A stretch of 64,000 nucleotides of DNA from Bidens hawaiensis (Eukaryota; Streptophyta; Magnoliopsida; Asterales; Asteraceae). Positions 1-10,349 of the stretch are shown piece by piece. Numbering within the stretch: the stretch's first letter is position 1; the number at the start of each line of letters is the position of its first letter. Both the position numbers and the translations under genes were made by a program. The stretch covers positions 1,984,001 to 2,048,000 of the forward strand of contig JAIQDT010000059.1 in NCBI GenBank assembly GCA_021521415.1, read 5' to 3'. Under the pieces are notes generated by a model. It was not told the origin of the DNA. It saw only the letters and a program-made list of their open reading frames with translations, and did no database searches.

Positions 1-96
1 TTCCCCCTTTTTAATTGATAAAACCCTAAATTCCATAACACATTCTTCTTCAATTGTGTTAGGGAATTTAGGGTTTTATCAATTAAAAAGGGGGAA
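1..96. repeat. near-perfect inverted repeat (foldback)
   Basis: Bases 1-42 pair with 55-96 around a loop of about 12 bases. The outer 34 bp are perfectly complementary and the only mismatch in the stem is 35/62. The arm begins TTCCCCCTTTTTAATTG. It starts at the first base of the window, so the full element may extend further left. It could be a MITE, the tip of a longer TIR element, or a precursor of small RNAs. No coding content is visible. Confidence 0.8.
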
Positions 97-1626
97 ACAT
101 GTTAAAAAAAAGAGAAAATAAATACAATAACTGAAGTTACCATTCTAACCCTAACTTAACAGAGGAAAATTGATAGGGTTAAAAAAAGTACTAAAATTGC
201 AAGTTTTTGGAAACTGAGGTAGCCATTTGCACTAAATTCAAAATTGGTACTAAAGTTGCGTAGTTGATCAAACCACATGTACTAAAATGACAATTAACTC
301 TTTTTTATTATATATGTATTTGTTATATACTTTGTGTACTAGTTTAGAATATTTATCTTTGTATAATCATATCCCACCTAATTGGGTGGTAAGCTTTACC
401 ATAATCACATATTGCTATAATTGTTAACTCTGGGGATTGTTGGAATAGGAGGTGGAAACGGAAACCTCAAATTAAATAGAACTAAATGAACAAGAATGTT
501 ATTCTTTTCTTGAGCAGGTGTAGGTAACACTGGAAAATGATAAATGGATGTGGATGGGTGATAGCATCCCAGAGTACTTGGTAGTTTGATTGCCAAAACC
601 GATAATTAAGGAAGTTACTACAATTACACATGGTACAGGTGGATTCTGAGCATGTATAACATATTCAGATGGAGAGCGTAGATGAATTGGTAACCAACCA
701 ATATGGCTTTATAAAAAAGAAGCGTCCAGGTTAATTCCAATTTTGCATTCTTTGTGGGGATACACTTAGGTTAATTCCAAATTGAAATCGGACCATCTCT
801 CTACTTCATGCTAAATCGCTTTGGTTGTATGGTATAGAATCAGTAACTGATGCAAGATTATCAAATCTTTGCCTATAAGATTAGAGACTTATTGGAATTT
901 TCTAACTCAAGATGGATAGACGGCAAACAAAAGGACATCATGCATGACATTACAATTATTAGTTGTTGATGCATATGAAAGACAAGGAATGAAGTTCAAT
1001 TCTCAAATAAAGAATCTAAAGCAATTAAAATATTGGACGATATCAAATCACTCAGTTTTCTCTTGATAAGAACAGATCGAAACAATTCTATTCTTTGGAG
1101 AGATTGGTTTAATTTCTCATTTTTGTAATTTTGTAATCATGTTATAATTTGTTGTGTTGTTTGCGTTGCTCCGGGTGATTTTAATTTTTTTTTTGAACGG
1201 TTAATTTCTTTTGTTATCTGTGGGACTTGAACTCAGGATTTTCATCTCTTAAATTCAAATTTTTACAAGTTTTGTCTTTGTTAGTAAATCATCATCCTAT
1301 TGACTTCGGGTGTTTTTAATAAAATTTGCCTTTGGAAATAAAAAAAAATAAATAGTCCATCAACAAATTCTAATTCGGAATTTAATGAAATATTCAAAGA
1401 GAGTACCGTAGGTTGAAAACTGGAATGAGGGAAATTCCTTTTATACTTTTCCAGTCAACGTGTTGACATTAAGCAGGTAAGCAATGCATAATCTAATAGG
1501 TCAAGTCAACGGTTTTAAACTTATTTTTCAAAATGTGACTGTATGCTTCACTCAAGCCAAGCCAACTTTTAATCACCAGAATTGTACTTTCCCACAAAAC
1601 CAAATATAAAACTACTTTACTATTAC
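97..1626. other. AT-rich stretch, no gene seen
   Basis: No frame longer than about 60 codons and no recognisable protein similarity. The part around 120-300 resembles dispersed plant repeat DNA (runs such as GTACTAAAATTGCAAG), but it cannot be assigned to a family. The stretch ends in a short (TA)n run at about 1630-1650 that begins the MITE train. Confidence 0.5.
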
Positions 1627-1650
1627 ATATACATATATATATATATATAA

Positions 1651-1989
1651 GGGGGGAATCTTTTGAAAACCATGTTTAGTTGTAAGAACTTAAAAACTCC
1701 ATTCTACGCCACACATATAATTAGGTGGATTGGAATATGTGGTTGAGATTAAATCTGACAAAAAAGTCAAAGTATGAGAGAGAATAAAGATGTAAGTGAT
1801 TACACTAACTTTTACGTCCGTTACACATGTGTAAAATGTCGGCTCGGTGTGTAAAAAATTATGTAATTTTTTTACGTGTATGTAACTTACATATATTAAG
1901 CATGTGTAAAAAAAATTCGAAAAAAAAATCATTACACTGAGTTCTTTCGAGTTCTTAAAACTCAAAGGGGTTCTCATTTGAAATCTCCC
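1651..1989. mobile_element. TA-tract MITE, family 2, copy a
   Basis: A 339-bp non-coding element bounded on both sides by (TA)n. The left end starts GGGGGGAATCTTTTGAAAAC. The right end, reverse-complemented, starts GGGAGATTTCAAATGAGAAC, and both continue into related GTAAGAACT/TTAAGAACT blocks, giving imperfect inverted termini of about 40 bp. Target duplications cannot be read because the flanks are TA repeats. Open frames here are chance products of AT-rich DNA. Confidence 0.6.
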
Positions 1990-2020
1990 ATATATATATA
2001 TATATATACATATATATATA

Positions 2021-2190
2021 GGGAAGAGATATTTTGAGAACAATGTTGAGTTTAAAGAACTTAAAAAACTAAATTCTTGGCCACACATTTAATTAAATGG
2101 ATAATAATATGTGATTGAGATTAAAAAAATCTGTACATTGAGTTCTTTCTAGTTCTTAAACTCAAAGGAGTTCTCATTTAAAATCTCTCA
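2021..2190. mobile_element. TA-tract MITE, family 2, copy b (short)
   Basis: A 170-bp element between (TA)n tracts. It shares terminal and subterminal blocks with the copy at 1651-1989 (GAGAACAATGTTGAG at the left, AAACTCAAAGGAGTTCTCA at the right, plus the GCCACACAT and GTGATTGAGATTAAA blocks). It lacks the middle of that copy, so it reads as an internally deleted relative. Confidence 0.6.
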
Positions 2191-2206
2191 AATATATATA
2201 TATATA

Positions 2207-2857
2207 GGGGTGGGATCTAGTGAAAACTCTTCTTAAATAGAAAATTTAAAAACTCTTAAAAACCTATTTTTAACTTTTAAAAAAAAAATTTTTTGAAGTT
2301 TCTTTTTTTCCATTATTCTTACATGTTGTTATTGGTTAAAAAAAAAACCTTGTCGGTAACCTCGTCGATATAGTGCGCATGTGTAATAGTGTGCATTGTA
2401 TATATGTAAAAGTGTTTGTATTGCATAGAATACACACTATTGCACATATTTGATACACTCTATTGTATATATGAAATATAAGACTAAGCCACACATTGAA
2501 TACACATTAGTACGTATGTGTAATACAACATTAATGCACATGTGCACCACGTCGACTTTTATTTTATTACTATTTTTTTTCATATAATACAACACTACTA
2601 CACATATACAATACACAAATATTGAATATAAGCAATAAAACACTATTAAACTCAAAAATACATAGTAATACACATGTGTAATACAACGGTATTGCACAGT
2701 AATACGTATGTGCATCACAGCGAGGTTTTTTTTGAGTGAAATATAAGAATAATGGCTAAAACAGAATTTTGAAAATATGTTTTTATTTTTAATTAAAAAT
2801 AATTCATTAGAAGTTTTTAAGTTTTCTCTCTAAATGTGAGTTTTCTCTTGATCCTCT

Positions 2858-2859
<2 letters not shown>
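2207..2859. mobile_element. TA-tract MITE, family 1, copy A
   Basis: A 653-bp member of a family with six copies in this window. It starts GGGGTGGGATC after (TA)n and ends GATCCTCTCC before a 35-bp (TA)n at 2860-2894. The termini are imperfect inverted repeats of about 48 bp containing GTGAAAACTC and GAAAACTTAAAAACTC-type blocks. The interior has many short TGCACATG- and ACGTATGTG-type words but no transposase. The frames seen on the minus strand are low-complexity and not credible genes. Confidence 0.75.
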
Positions 2860-2894
<35 letters not shown>

Positions 2895-2898
<4 letters not shown>

Positions 2899-3210
2899 AA
2901 GTATAAAATGAAAACCCACTTGAGTTGTGAAAACCCTATGTAACATCGTTTTTTTTTTGTTATATGTAATATATGTTGTTACATTTAATACAAAACATCG
3001 AAAACATAAAAAAAATGTTTTGCTATTTTTTTTACATTTTTTTACTAATTTTATTTATGTTTTAATGAGAGAAAAGTGTAACTAAACTTTAACATTTTTT
3101 ATTAACTTTAATTATGAACCACAAGATTTAATCTTTAATTAAAAACATGTGGTTAAGAATGAGTTCTAGAGTTTTCACAACTCAAGTGGGTTTTTATTCT
3201 AACCTAACCC
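2895..3210. mobile_element. TA-tract MITE, family 3
   Basis: A 316-bp element between (TA)n tracts. The left subterminal block AAAACCCACTTGAGTTGTGA is matched in inverse orientation on the right (TCACAACTCAAGTGGGTTTT), a perfect 20-bp inverted repeat about 16 to 20 bp in from each end. No coding capacity. It differs from families 1 and 2 but has the same general plan and the same TA-tract setting. Confidence 0.65.
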
Positions 3211-3220
3211 TATATATATA

Positions 3221-3625
3221 GAAACATGATCAAATATATTTTATTCTTGACATGAAAACAGTGAGAACCAATTTGTTATTATTAGGTTTATTTTTACAAG
3301 TGTTTGCTGTTATTTTTTGTTCGTAGTTGCTAATTTTCGATTATGAGACGTTATAAGTATTTGCTTATTTATATTTTTGTTGTTATTATTAGATTTCTTC
3401 TTTTGCTGATATAAGTATTTGTTGGTATTTGCTGTTATTATTTTTTTTCTTGATTTTGATTCTTTTGTTGTAATTTTTATGTTTTTTTCTTTGTTATTAT
3501 AAATAATTGTTTATGTAGATTGATATTGTAGTTGATATTGTGTCTTACGTTCTCGTTTTTTTTTATAAATTGGTATTATTTCCTACGTTCTCATGCTAAG
3601 ACTAAAATGCACATGAACCTTCCCC
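3221..3625. mobile_element. possible TA-tract element, family 4
   Basis: A 405-bp T-rich segment with (TA)n on both sides. The ends are only weakly inverted: left ATTTTATTCTTGACATGA against right, reverse-complemented, ATTTTAGTCTTAGCATGA. It may be an old member of a related family or simply DNA trapped between two TA tracts. Confidence 0.35.
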
Positions 3626-3637
3626 TATATATATATA

Positions 3638-4208
3638 GGGGTGGGATCAAATGAAAACTCCTTTTAAAGAGAAAACTTAAAAACTTGTAAAGAGTTATTT
3701 TTAACTTTTTTTTTTTTTACCTTTTTAATAGTTTTTTTCCATTATTCTTATATGTTGTTATTGTTCCAAAACAAAGAAAAAAAACTTGTCGGTAACCTCG
3801 TTGGTGTCGTGCACATGTGTGATAGTGTACATTGCATATATGCAAAAGTGTTGTATTGCATAGAATACAACACTATTGCACATATTTGATATACACTACT
3901 GTATATATGCAATATAAGACTAATACGCACAACGAATACACTTTAGTACGTATGTGTAATACAACATTATTGCACATGTACACTACATCGACTTTATTTT
4001 TTATATATAATACAACACTACTACACATATGGACACCAATATTGAATATATGCAATTAAACACTATTGAACATAAAAATACATAGTAATACGCATGTGTA
4101 ATACAACAGTATCGCACAGTAATACGTATGTGCATTACAACATTTTTTTATTTTTTATTTTTTCAAGTGAAGAGTAACAAAACATAAGAATAAAGATGTT
4201 GAAACTGA
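3638..4208. mobile_element. TA-tract MITE, family 1, copy B (3' truncated)
   Basis: Starts GGGGTGGGATCAAATG after (TA)n and follows the family-1 sequence to about 4205. It then stops abruptly, before the right inverted terminus that the other copies have, so the right end is lost. The interior keeps the family words (TTGTCGGTAACC, GCACATATTTGATA). Confidence 0.65.
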
Positions 4209-4825
4209 ACTGTTGGTAAAACTCGGTCGTGGCGGACACAAGTCATCTCGAATTCGGTTGGTACCAGTTAGATTTATTACGGTACGGGTTATAAACAATT
4301 GGTAATCCCCGTGTGTTGTGGCGCATGTCAGCGTGAATTCAGTTGGTATCGGATAGATTCATTACGGTACATAACTCAACCCAATAAATTATTTCATAAA
4401 ATTAACATATATAAAACTTAAAAAACAACAAAAAAAACACATAAAAAAATGGAAAATGGCACTAAACCCAAAAAAAAAAAGAAATCAGTAAACGCCTAGA
4501 ATAGTAGTGATACTTGTATAGCATATGATACAAAAAATAGTATATTTTAAGCAACGTTAATTCGGCCGGTAAAACCACGACATTGTTGCTAGGAGTTGAC
4601 ACGATTTCAGTCAGTATCGGATAGATTCGTTACAGTATTCGGGTTAAACGGTCACTAAAACCTGGGTTTTGAGGCGTTAGTCAACGTGAACTCGTTCAGT
4701 ATCATTTGGTTCGTCAAATTAATATGTTAAAAACTAAAAGACAAGAAAACACACACGCACAATGTGTTAAACCAAAAGGATAAAAAAACATTAAAATAAT
4801 TTTAAAAAATTACGACACCGAACAC
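4209..4825. repeat. degenerate dispersed repeat
   Basis: Four diverged, irregularly spaced blocks related to GGTATCGGATAGATTCRTTACGG occur near 4256-4300, 4338-4384, 4612-4655 and 4690-4725. They are separated by A-rich DNA. A weakly similar block is seen near 6686-6745. No gene is seen. Probably old transposon DNA, family unknown. Confidence 0.4.
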
Positions 4826-5573
4826 TAGGGGTGTTCAAAAAATATCTAAAAATTCGGATATTCGAATTTCAGATATCTGAATTTTCGGATTCGGATAGTG
4901 ATTTTGAAAATTTTCGCATAGTTCGGATATCCGAACTATCCTAAATATATTTTCAATTATTAAATAATACATATTATTTATAAATTTTCGGATAGTTTTT
5001 GGATAATTTGTCGGATATTTTGGATAATCTTTGAATAATTTGGATAGTTTTCGGATGATTTTCGGATATCGGCGGATAAAGTTTGTGTTATATATGGTAA
5101 TCCTTCAGATATCCAAATTAGATCGTAAATTTACTAAGTGTGAAAAACAAAGAAAGGACAGGTTGTATAAACTCACTCCTCTCCCATTAGTTGATACCTC
5201 AAGGAGGTTTTATCCAGATGAAAATAAAAGAAAACTCAAATAAAAGAAGGCTTTCGTCATCTTTTTCCCGCTTTCACCTTCGACTGCGCAGGCTTTTTTT
5301 CTGGTTTCAATTCCTCCCCGGTGAGGTTTGAACTTCGCGTGGTGGGAAGGCCTTCCCCCGATTCACATCTTCCCGTCCAGCAAAGAAAGTGAAGGGGAGC
5401 GGACAGCGAGTTGGAGGGTATACTTTGGATAATTTTTTGGATATTTCGGGTAATTTTTCGGATATTTCGAATATCCGAACAATTTTAAAAGGTTGTTTTT
5501 TAAATTTTTATAGTTATTTTTTTTCAAAGTTCAGATATTTGAAACTACGGATATCCGACTCTAAACACCCTTA
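4826..5573. mobile_element. hAT-like non-autonomous element
   Basis: A 748-bp element with short inverted ends (TAGGGGTGTTCAAA and, reverse-complemented, TAAGGGTGTTTAGA). It is flanked by CCGAACAC (4818-4825) and CTAAACAC (5574-5581), which match at 6 of 8 positions, as expected for an aged 8-bp hAT target duplication. The interior is rich in GATATCCGAA-type words that form many small palindromes. The middle (about 5150-5400) is less AT-rich and unlike the rest, so it may be captured or inserted DNA. Confidence 0.6.
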
Positions 5574-6736
5574 CTAAACACCTATTTTTATGTTATAAAT
5601 AGTTAAGCTAAACGTACACCATCGTGTACTTGTCATACCCCCTTCCCGAGACCTTCAATGCCTTTAATATTTTATTTGACATATTACTACGCTTTAATAT
5701 TTTTTGTAAAGCTTATCATAATAATAATATTTATTATTATAAAATATATTTAAAGAAATAATGATATAATCTCCGTATAAAAACGATTAAATGATTTGTA
5801 TATTTTTATCTTATTATATGTCTCCCGCCCGACAAAAAGAATCCTTTGAATATATTTTGTTAGGTTCGGACGGATTATTGTCAGATTAGAAAAGAACCAA
5901 CTTGTTGATCAAGTCGATGTTGTTTAATCTCACTTAATGATTAAAAACAATGAGATTTTTTTTTTTAAAAAAGGTAAGCTATCTCTAAAAGTTATTAAAA
6001 AAAATACTCTGAAGTATTAAAACACTTATAAAACTGTTTTTTTTTCTTTGTTTTTAGATAAAAAATGATTTTTAAATAAACAATTTTTTTCATCATTAGA
6101 AAAAGTTTTATAATATGAAAAAAAAGGAGAGAAAAAGAAAAATATCTTTAAAGAATAAAAAAAAACTTTTTAGAATAATAATGATAATAAAATATAACAA
6201 AATGGTAAAGGAAAAACAAAAGGATTAAATCATATTAATCCAAATTTTGAAGAAAAGTTACGTTTAGTAAAGATGAAAGGGAAAATGATGCGTTTAGCAG
6301 CACCCTATGTATAGTATACACTTTGTCTAAACTAATTTTTTTACTTCTTTTATCGGGAATGATATATTTTTAAATTATTTATCACATATTTACATTGTAA
6401 CTCAATCGTGTGTATAATCGAGTTTTTAGTCAAATGTTTGTTTATGAAAAAAAATATATTACTATATGTGTAGTTTGAAAAGTGTTTTATCAAATAGTTG
6501 TAGTTTTAGTCAAAAACGAGTGTGATGGAAAATATTTATTTACCAAATTGTTGGAGTTTCGCCTTCTCGTATTTATTTTTTTCAACTAATAAAATATACT
6601 TTTTTATGTTCTTATTTTTATTAGCATATTATACCGTAACAACCTTTAAAGTAGAGTTAAATTTCTTTTTAAAAAATGTGTATCGGCTGGGTAAGTTTAG
6701 ATGGCCGATTATACCAGTTAAACGATCACTAAAAGT
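5574..6736. other. AT-rich stretch, no gene seen
   Basis: Long A and T runs with no convincing open frame on either strand. The one frame at 6522-6758 (+) is T-rich and hydrophobic by composition alone. Nothing was recognised. Confidence 0.5.
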
Positions 6737-7288
6737 TCAACTGAGCAAAACTGAGTGAGGTGATCGACAACAATACTTCTTTCCAATATTTCCCACATGG
6801 ATTTTCTCGAATAAGTCCATGTGAAGCAATTGTAGGACTTTCTTGTTAGCACTAATCAACTTTGTTTTGTGAGATACTTTATGTTTTTTCCCTTTCACAC
6901 AAGCCAAATAGTTATCCGCATAGAAAAATTCCTTCGGTGGTAAACCAATTGCATAATCCCATTTTACCAGTCGGTTTATATTATTGAAGTTCGCATGGCC
7001 CATGCGTCTATGCCATAGTGTAGATTCTAATCCGGTTGCTTTGGGAATGAGACATTAATTTGATTCTAACGATGTGGCATTGCTCATGTTTAGAACAGAT
7101 AGGTTTCTAAACATTGAGGCTTTCACCAAAATTTAACCCTCTCGTATCTTGAAACCCAGCTTGAGAATGAAACTCTCTTGATCATTGGAAAACATAGAGC
7201 ATGTCTTGTCAGATATTTGAGCAGGACCGTCTCAGAGAATTTAAATGCCTCGGCCGAGCTAAAAATGAAAAGGCCCTTAATTAGGCTA

Positions 7289-7801
7289 TAGAGATGCACA
7301 AAAAACCAGAACCTGGAACCGGGTTTTTTAATACCCGAATCCGTACCCGACCCTACCCTACCCGTAGGGTACGAATAGGGTATGTATTTCAAATTTTCAA
7401 TACCAAAACCCGTACCTGAACCGGACCCGATTTGTACCCGGTAATACCCGAACCGGAACCGGGTTTTTCCAATGCCCGAAACCGGGTTTCTCAAATACCC
7501 GAAATTACCCGAAAAATACCCTTAAAAAGTGCAGCCCCTTAAAAAAATCCAATCTACACCCAAAAAATACCCGGAAAAAGCCCGAAAAAACCCGAAAATA
7601 GGGTATTTAAATGCCTGGTTTTAGAATACCCGGTTATATACCCGACCCCCTGAACCAGATGCATAGGGTATGGTTTTTAGAAACAATACCCGGACCTGAT
7701 CCGGGTATTGCCAAAACCCGATTTTCTAATACCCGGTCATACACGAACCCGGTTTCATACCCAGAAACATGTATTTAAAAAACCCGATTTGTGCACCTCT
7801 A
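7289..7801. mobile_element. hAT-like MITE rich in TACCCG
   Basis: Inverted ends TAGAGATGCACAAA and, reverse-complemented, TAGAGGTGCACAAA. The interior is a dense array of degenerate ACCCG/CGGGT words (for example TACCCGAACC, AACCGGGTTT), giving many possible foldbacks. A clean target duplication could not be found. Nested in the hAT at 7222-8370. Confidence 0.65.
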
Positions 7802-7849
7802 TCGTAGGCCCTAACGAGTAACGAAATAAAAAAGACTTGTAGGCCTAAT

Positions 7850-8172
7850 TAGAGGTGTACAAAACCGGTTTTAAATCCAAACCGAACCGGTTTTGTCAAC
7901 GCATGGTCAAAACCAGTTTGACTCAAACTTGTTCGGTTTATAAACCGGTTTAGACACAAGATAGGTCGACCTGGTCACGTTGGTTCGGTTCGGTTTATAA
8001 ACCGGTTTAACCGGTTTTTCTCAAACTGGTTCGGTTTATAAACCGGTTTGATCGATCTTAAGGGGAACTGTTCCTGAAACTGGCGGTTTGGGTCGGTTTG
8101 AGAACTGGTTTGGGTGAAACCGGTTCGGTTTGCCTAAAACCGGTCCCAAACTGGTTTTTTTGTACACCTCTC
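7850..8172. mobile_element. hAT-like MITE rich in AACCGG
   Basis: A 323-bp element with inverted ends TAGAGGTGTACAAAA and, reverse-complemented, GAGAGGTGTACAAAA. It is flanked by GGCCTAAT (7842-7849) and GGCCCAAT (8173-8180), an 8-bp duplication with one change. The interior is made of repeated CGGTTTATAAACCGGTTT-like palindromic words. No coding capacity. Nested in the hAT at 7222-8370. Confidence 0.8.
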
Positions 8173-8530
8173 GGCCCAATATCTCAAATGAGTTATGGGT
8201 AAAAAAGATTGGGCCTAATATCTAATAAAAGGATTAAGATTTGTAGCTATTTTTATAAAGAGAATTTTAAAAATTATGTAAAGGTTTATATATAAAAAAA
8301 TATTTTATGCCCCAAAAAATTAAGTGTCCCGGCCGGTCGCCCGGGTTGCCCAACCCAAGAGCCGGCAGTGTATTTGAGATCCGCTCGAGAGGTTGTAGTG
8401 TAAGCCCTCAACTTCATGCATGGATGCTATCGAATTTCATACCCCATTGGATATTTTTCCTTTTCCTCCTACACACCCTCCATGTTTATCACTCTCAACA
8501 ACAACATACCTTCTAAAATTTGTATAGTCA

Positions 8531-8912
8531 AATATTAGAGAGCAGTGTGCTGGGAACATCCATTATCAATATAATAATATACCATATACTTACAGCTTTC
8601 CTTGAATGCCCATCGTAGTCTTGGGTCTACCATTGTACCATTGTCAGCATTTGTTACTTGCTCATACTTAAATTTTTATCTTCATTAGTCAGATTTGAAT
8701 GATTTCACTTTCCAAACTTGTTTCTTAGTTTCTTGAGAAACTGGTTTCATACATAATTTTATATTATCTGTCTTGGTTTGGTTTTATAATATGACTGGTA
8801 TACGTAGAAACAATTTGTTGTGTGATGACAAAAAGTGTCACATCACATACACAGAATTCATGTATGCAAAAGTGGAATATTCATTCCCCCAATGGTTATG
8901 ATGGCTGTAAAT
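8531..8912. other. no gene seen
   Basis: AT-rich DNA between the copia remnant and the solo LTR. It may include more upstream copia sequence, but nothing could be recognised. Confidence 0.4.
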
Positions 8913-10140
8913 TGTAACATCCCGGCTTAAGCGGAAACGCCTGAGTGTGACGTACAAATTATTTAAAACACATGTAACACTATTAAGTGATAATGTTATC
9001 ATTAATTTATACAAATTTCAAGTACACAAGTTCAAAGCAAAGAAATTACATAAAAGAAATATTTAAATTATCTTGTCTATTTATTTTGATAACCTAAGTA
9101 CTAATTTCTCTTCTTTTTCTTCAACCTATAATGATCGTACATGTAGCATGTATAAAAATAAAGTCAACTAACAAGTAGTTGGTGAGAATCACACAAGTTT
9201 TGATATATACGTAATAGAAAATCAAACAATTTCATGAACAAGTGTAAATCACACAAGTAAGGTCCTTTCCAACTGGTAACAACCAATGCACTCAGATAAT
9301 CGTATGCAAGGTCCTTTCCAATTGGTAATAACCAACGTACTCGGATCGGGGTCTGTTTTCCACTCGTAACATGACGGTCCTGAGTGCAAAGGGGGGCGTA
9401 TGATCATACTTATCACTCGAAATTGAAGCAAGTGGTCAAGTAAACACACAACTCCATGATACGAATTGTAGTTTAAAAATGAATAACTAAGTAAATGATT
9501 TGAATAAGGTATACATGCTACCCTCCAAATATAAAAATGTTAAAACAGGGTGTGAGAAACTCACCTTTGAAATTAGGGATAAACTTGCAATAAAAGCCGA
9601 AAGCGCGTTAATGAAACCGTATCAATCAAACTTCACGAACTATAATTTAAAAATAGAAAATTAAATACTAACTAACGTGATTATAGAAGTTAAATAATTT
9701 GGTTTTAGGAATTATGCTCTATTTTAATATATATTTTATTATTTTATGGCATTTAATTATTTTAATATTATTTTAAGTTTAACGGATATTTTAACAATTA
9801 ATATAAATTGAATATTATTTAATTAATAACATAAAACAAATGAATTATAATACTTTTGGAACATCGATCTTAACGGTTTAATTTTATCTCAAAACTATTT
9901 ATTTTAACGTATTATAAGTATTAACAAGATAGAATTATAAAGTTAACAAATTGAAATTTTAAAATAATATTAACGGGTTAACGAAACTTAAGGGATATGA
10001 AAAAGTTGATTTTTGGAAGAATATTGGTAAAACTAATTAATTTATTTAAGTTAAAATAATTTTTATTTTATTTAAAAAGATTTTTATTATTTATTGAAAT
10101 TATAATAATAAGAAAATTGGTTAAAAAAATAAACCAAAAA

Positions 10141-10200
10141 AATGCACTGACCCGGGTCTGACGTTCTACACACAACAGTCTTAACCACTAGACCAGCTTG
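10141..10200 (-). repeat. tRNA-like module inside LTR Y
   Basis: On the minus strand this reads GGTCTAGTGGTTAAGAC, which resembles the D-arm/A-box of plant tRNAs such as tRNA-Glu. About 20 bases later comes a CCCGGGT stretch where a B-box would be, but the B-box is poor. It does not fold as a complete tRNA. It may be a captured SINE head or a tRNA-derived LTR segment about 270 bp downstream of the LTR TATA box. Confidence 0.4.
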
Positions 10201-10349
10201 TTTTCTTGTTTAAAAGACTAGAACAAAACAATGCATACATTGACATTCAAGATCATCTTCTTCATTAGAACCCTAGGTTTTCAGTTCATTGCTTTTGTTC
10301 CATGTATGCTCAAATTATATTAGGGTTTTTGTTTAAGGGCTCAAAATGA

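Larger units (their letters stand above)
7222..8370. mobile_element. hAT-type non-autonomous element
   Basis: Bounded by a perfect 8-bp direct repeat TATTTGAG (7214-7221 and 8371-8378), the length expected for hAT transposons. The ends are weak inverted repeats (CAGGACCGTCTCAGAG and, reverse-complemented, CACTGCCGGCTCTTGGG). It has no transposase and is inserted in a copia pol frame. Two smaller hAT-like elements occupy most of its interior. Confidence 0.8.
6737..8530 (-). pseudogene. Ty1/copia pol remnant (GAG-pre-integrase region), split by a hAT
   Basis: On the minus strand, 8530 to 8379 continues at 7213 to 6737 once the hAT element between them is removed. The join is exact at the hAT target duplication. 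The upstream part shows the copia-type VEGLHYNLSSGSQ...SDK block. The downstream part shows the GAG-pre-integrase signature (LWHRRMGHANF, then C.KGKKHKVSHK) and the start of the integrase core (LLHMDLFEKI). The family motif is HxDLFGP, so this copy is altered. There are at least two in-frame stops and a frameshift near 6765. No LTR, reverse transcriptase or RNase H is left. It is a dead fragment of a polyprotein that in intact elements performs integration and reverse transcription. Confidence 0.8.

Noticed and set aside
2437..2718. Open frames inside the TA-tract MITEs (also 3748-4059, 39911-40364, 40668-41200)
   Set aside because: They are made of repeated CACATR/ATATAC words, exist on both strands, and shift between copies. 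No domain is recognisable.
7123..7494. Minus-strand Gly/Arg-rich frame as a protein
   Set aside because: It is translated CGGGTA repeat of a MITE fused by chance to the copia remnant.
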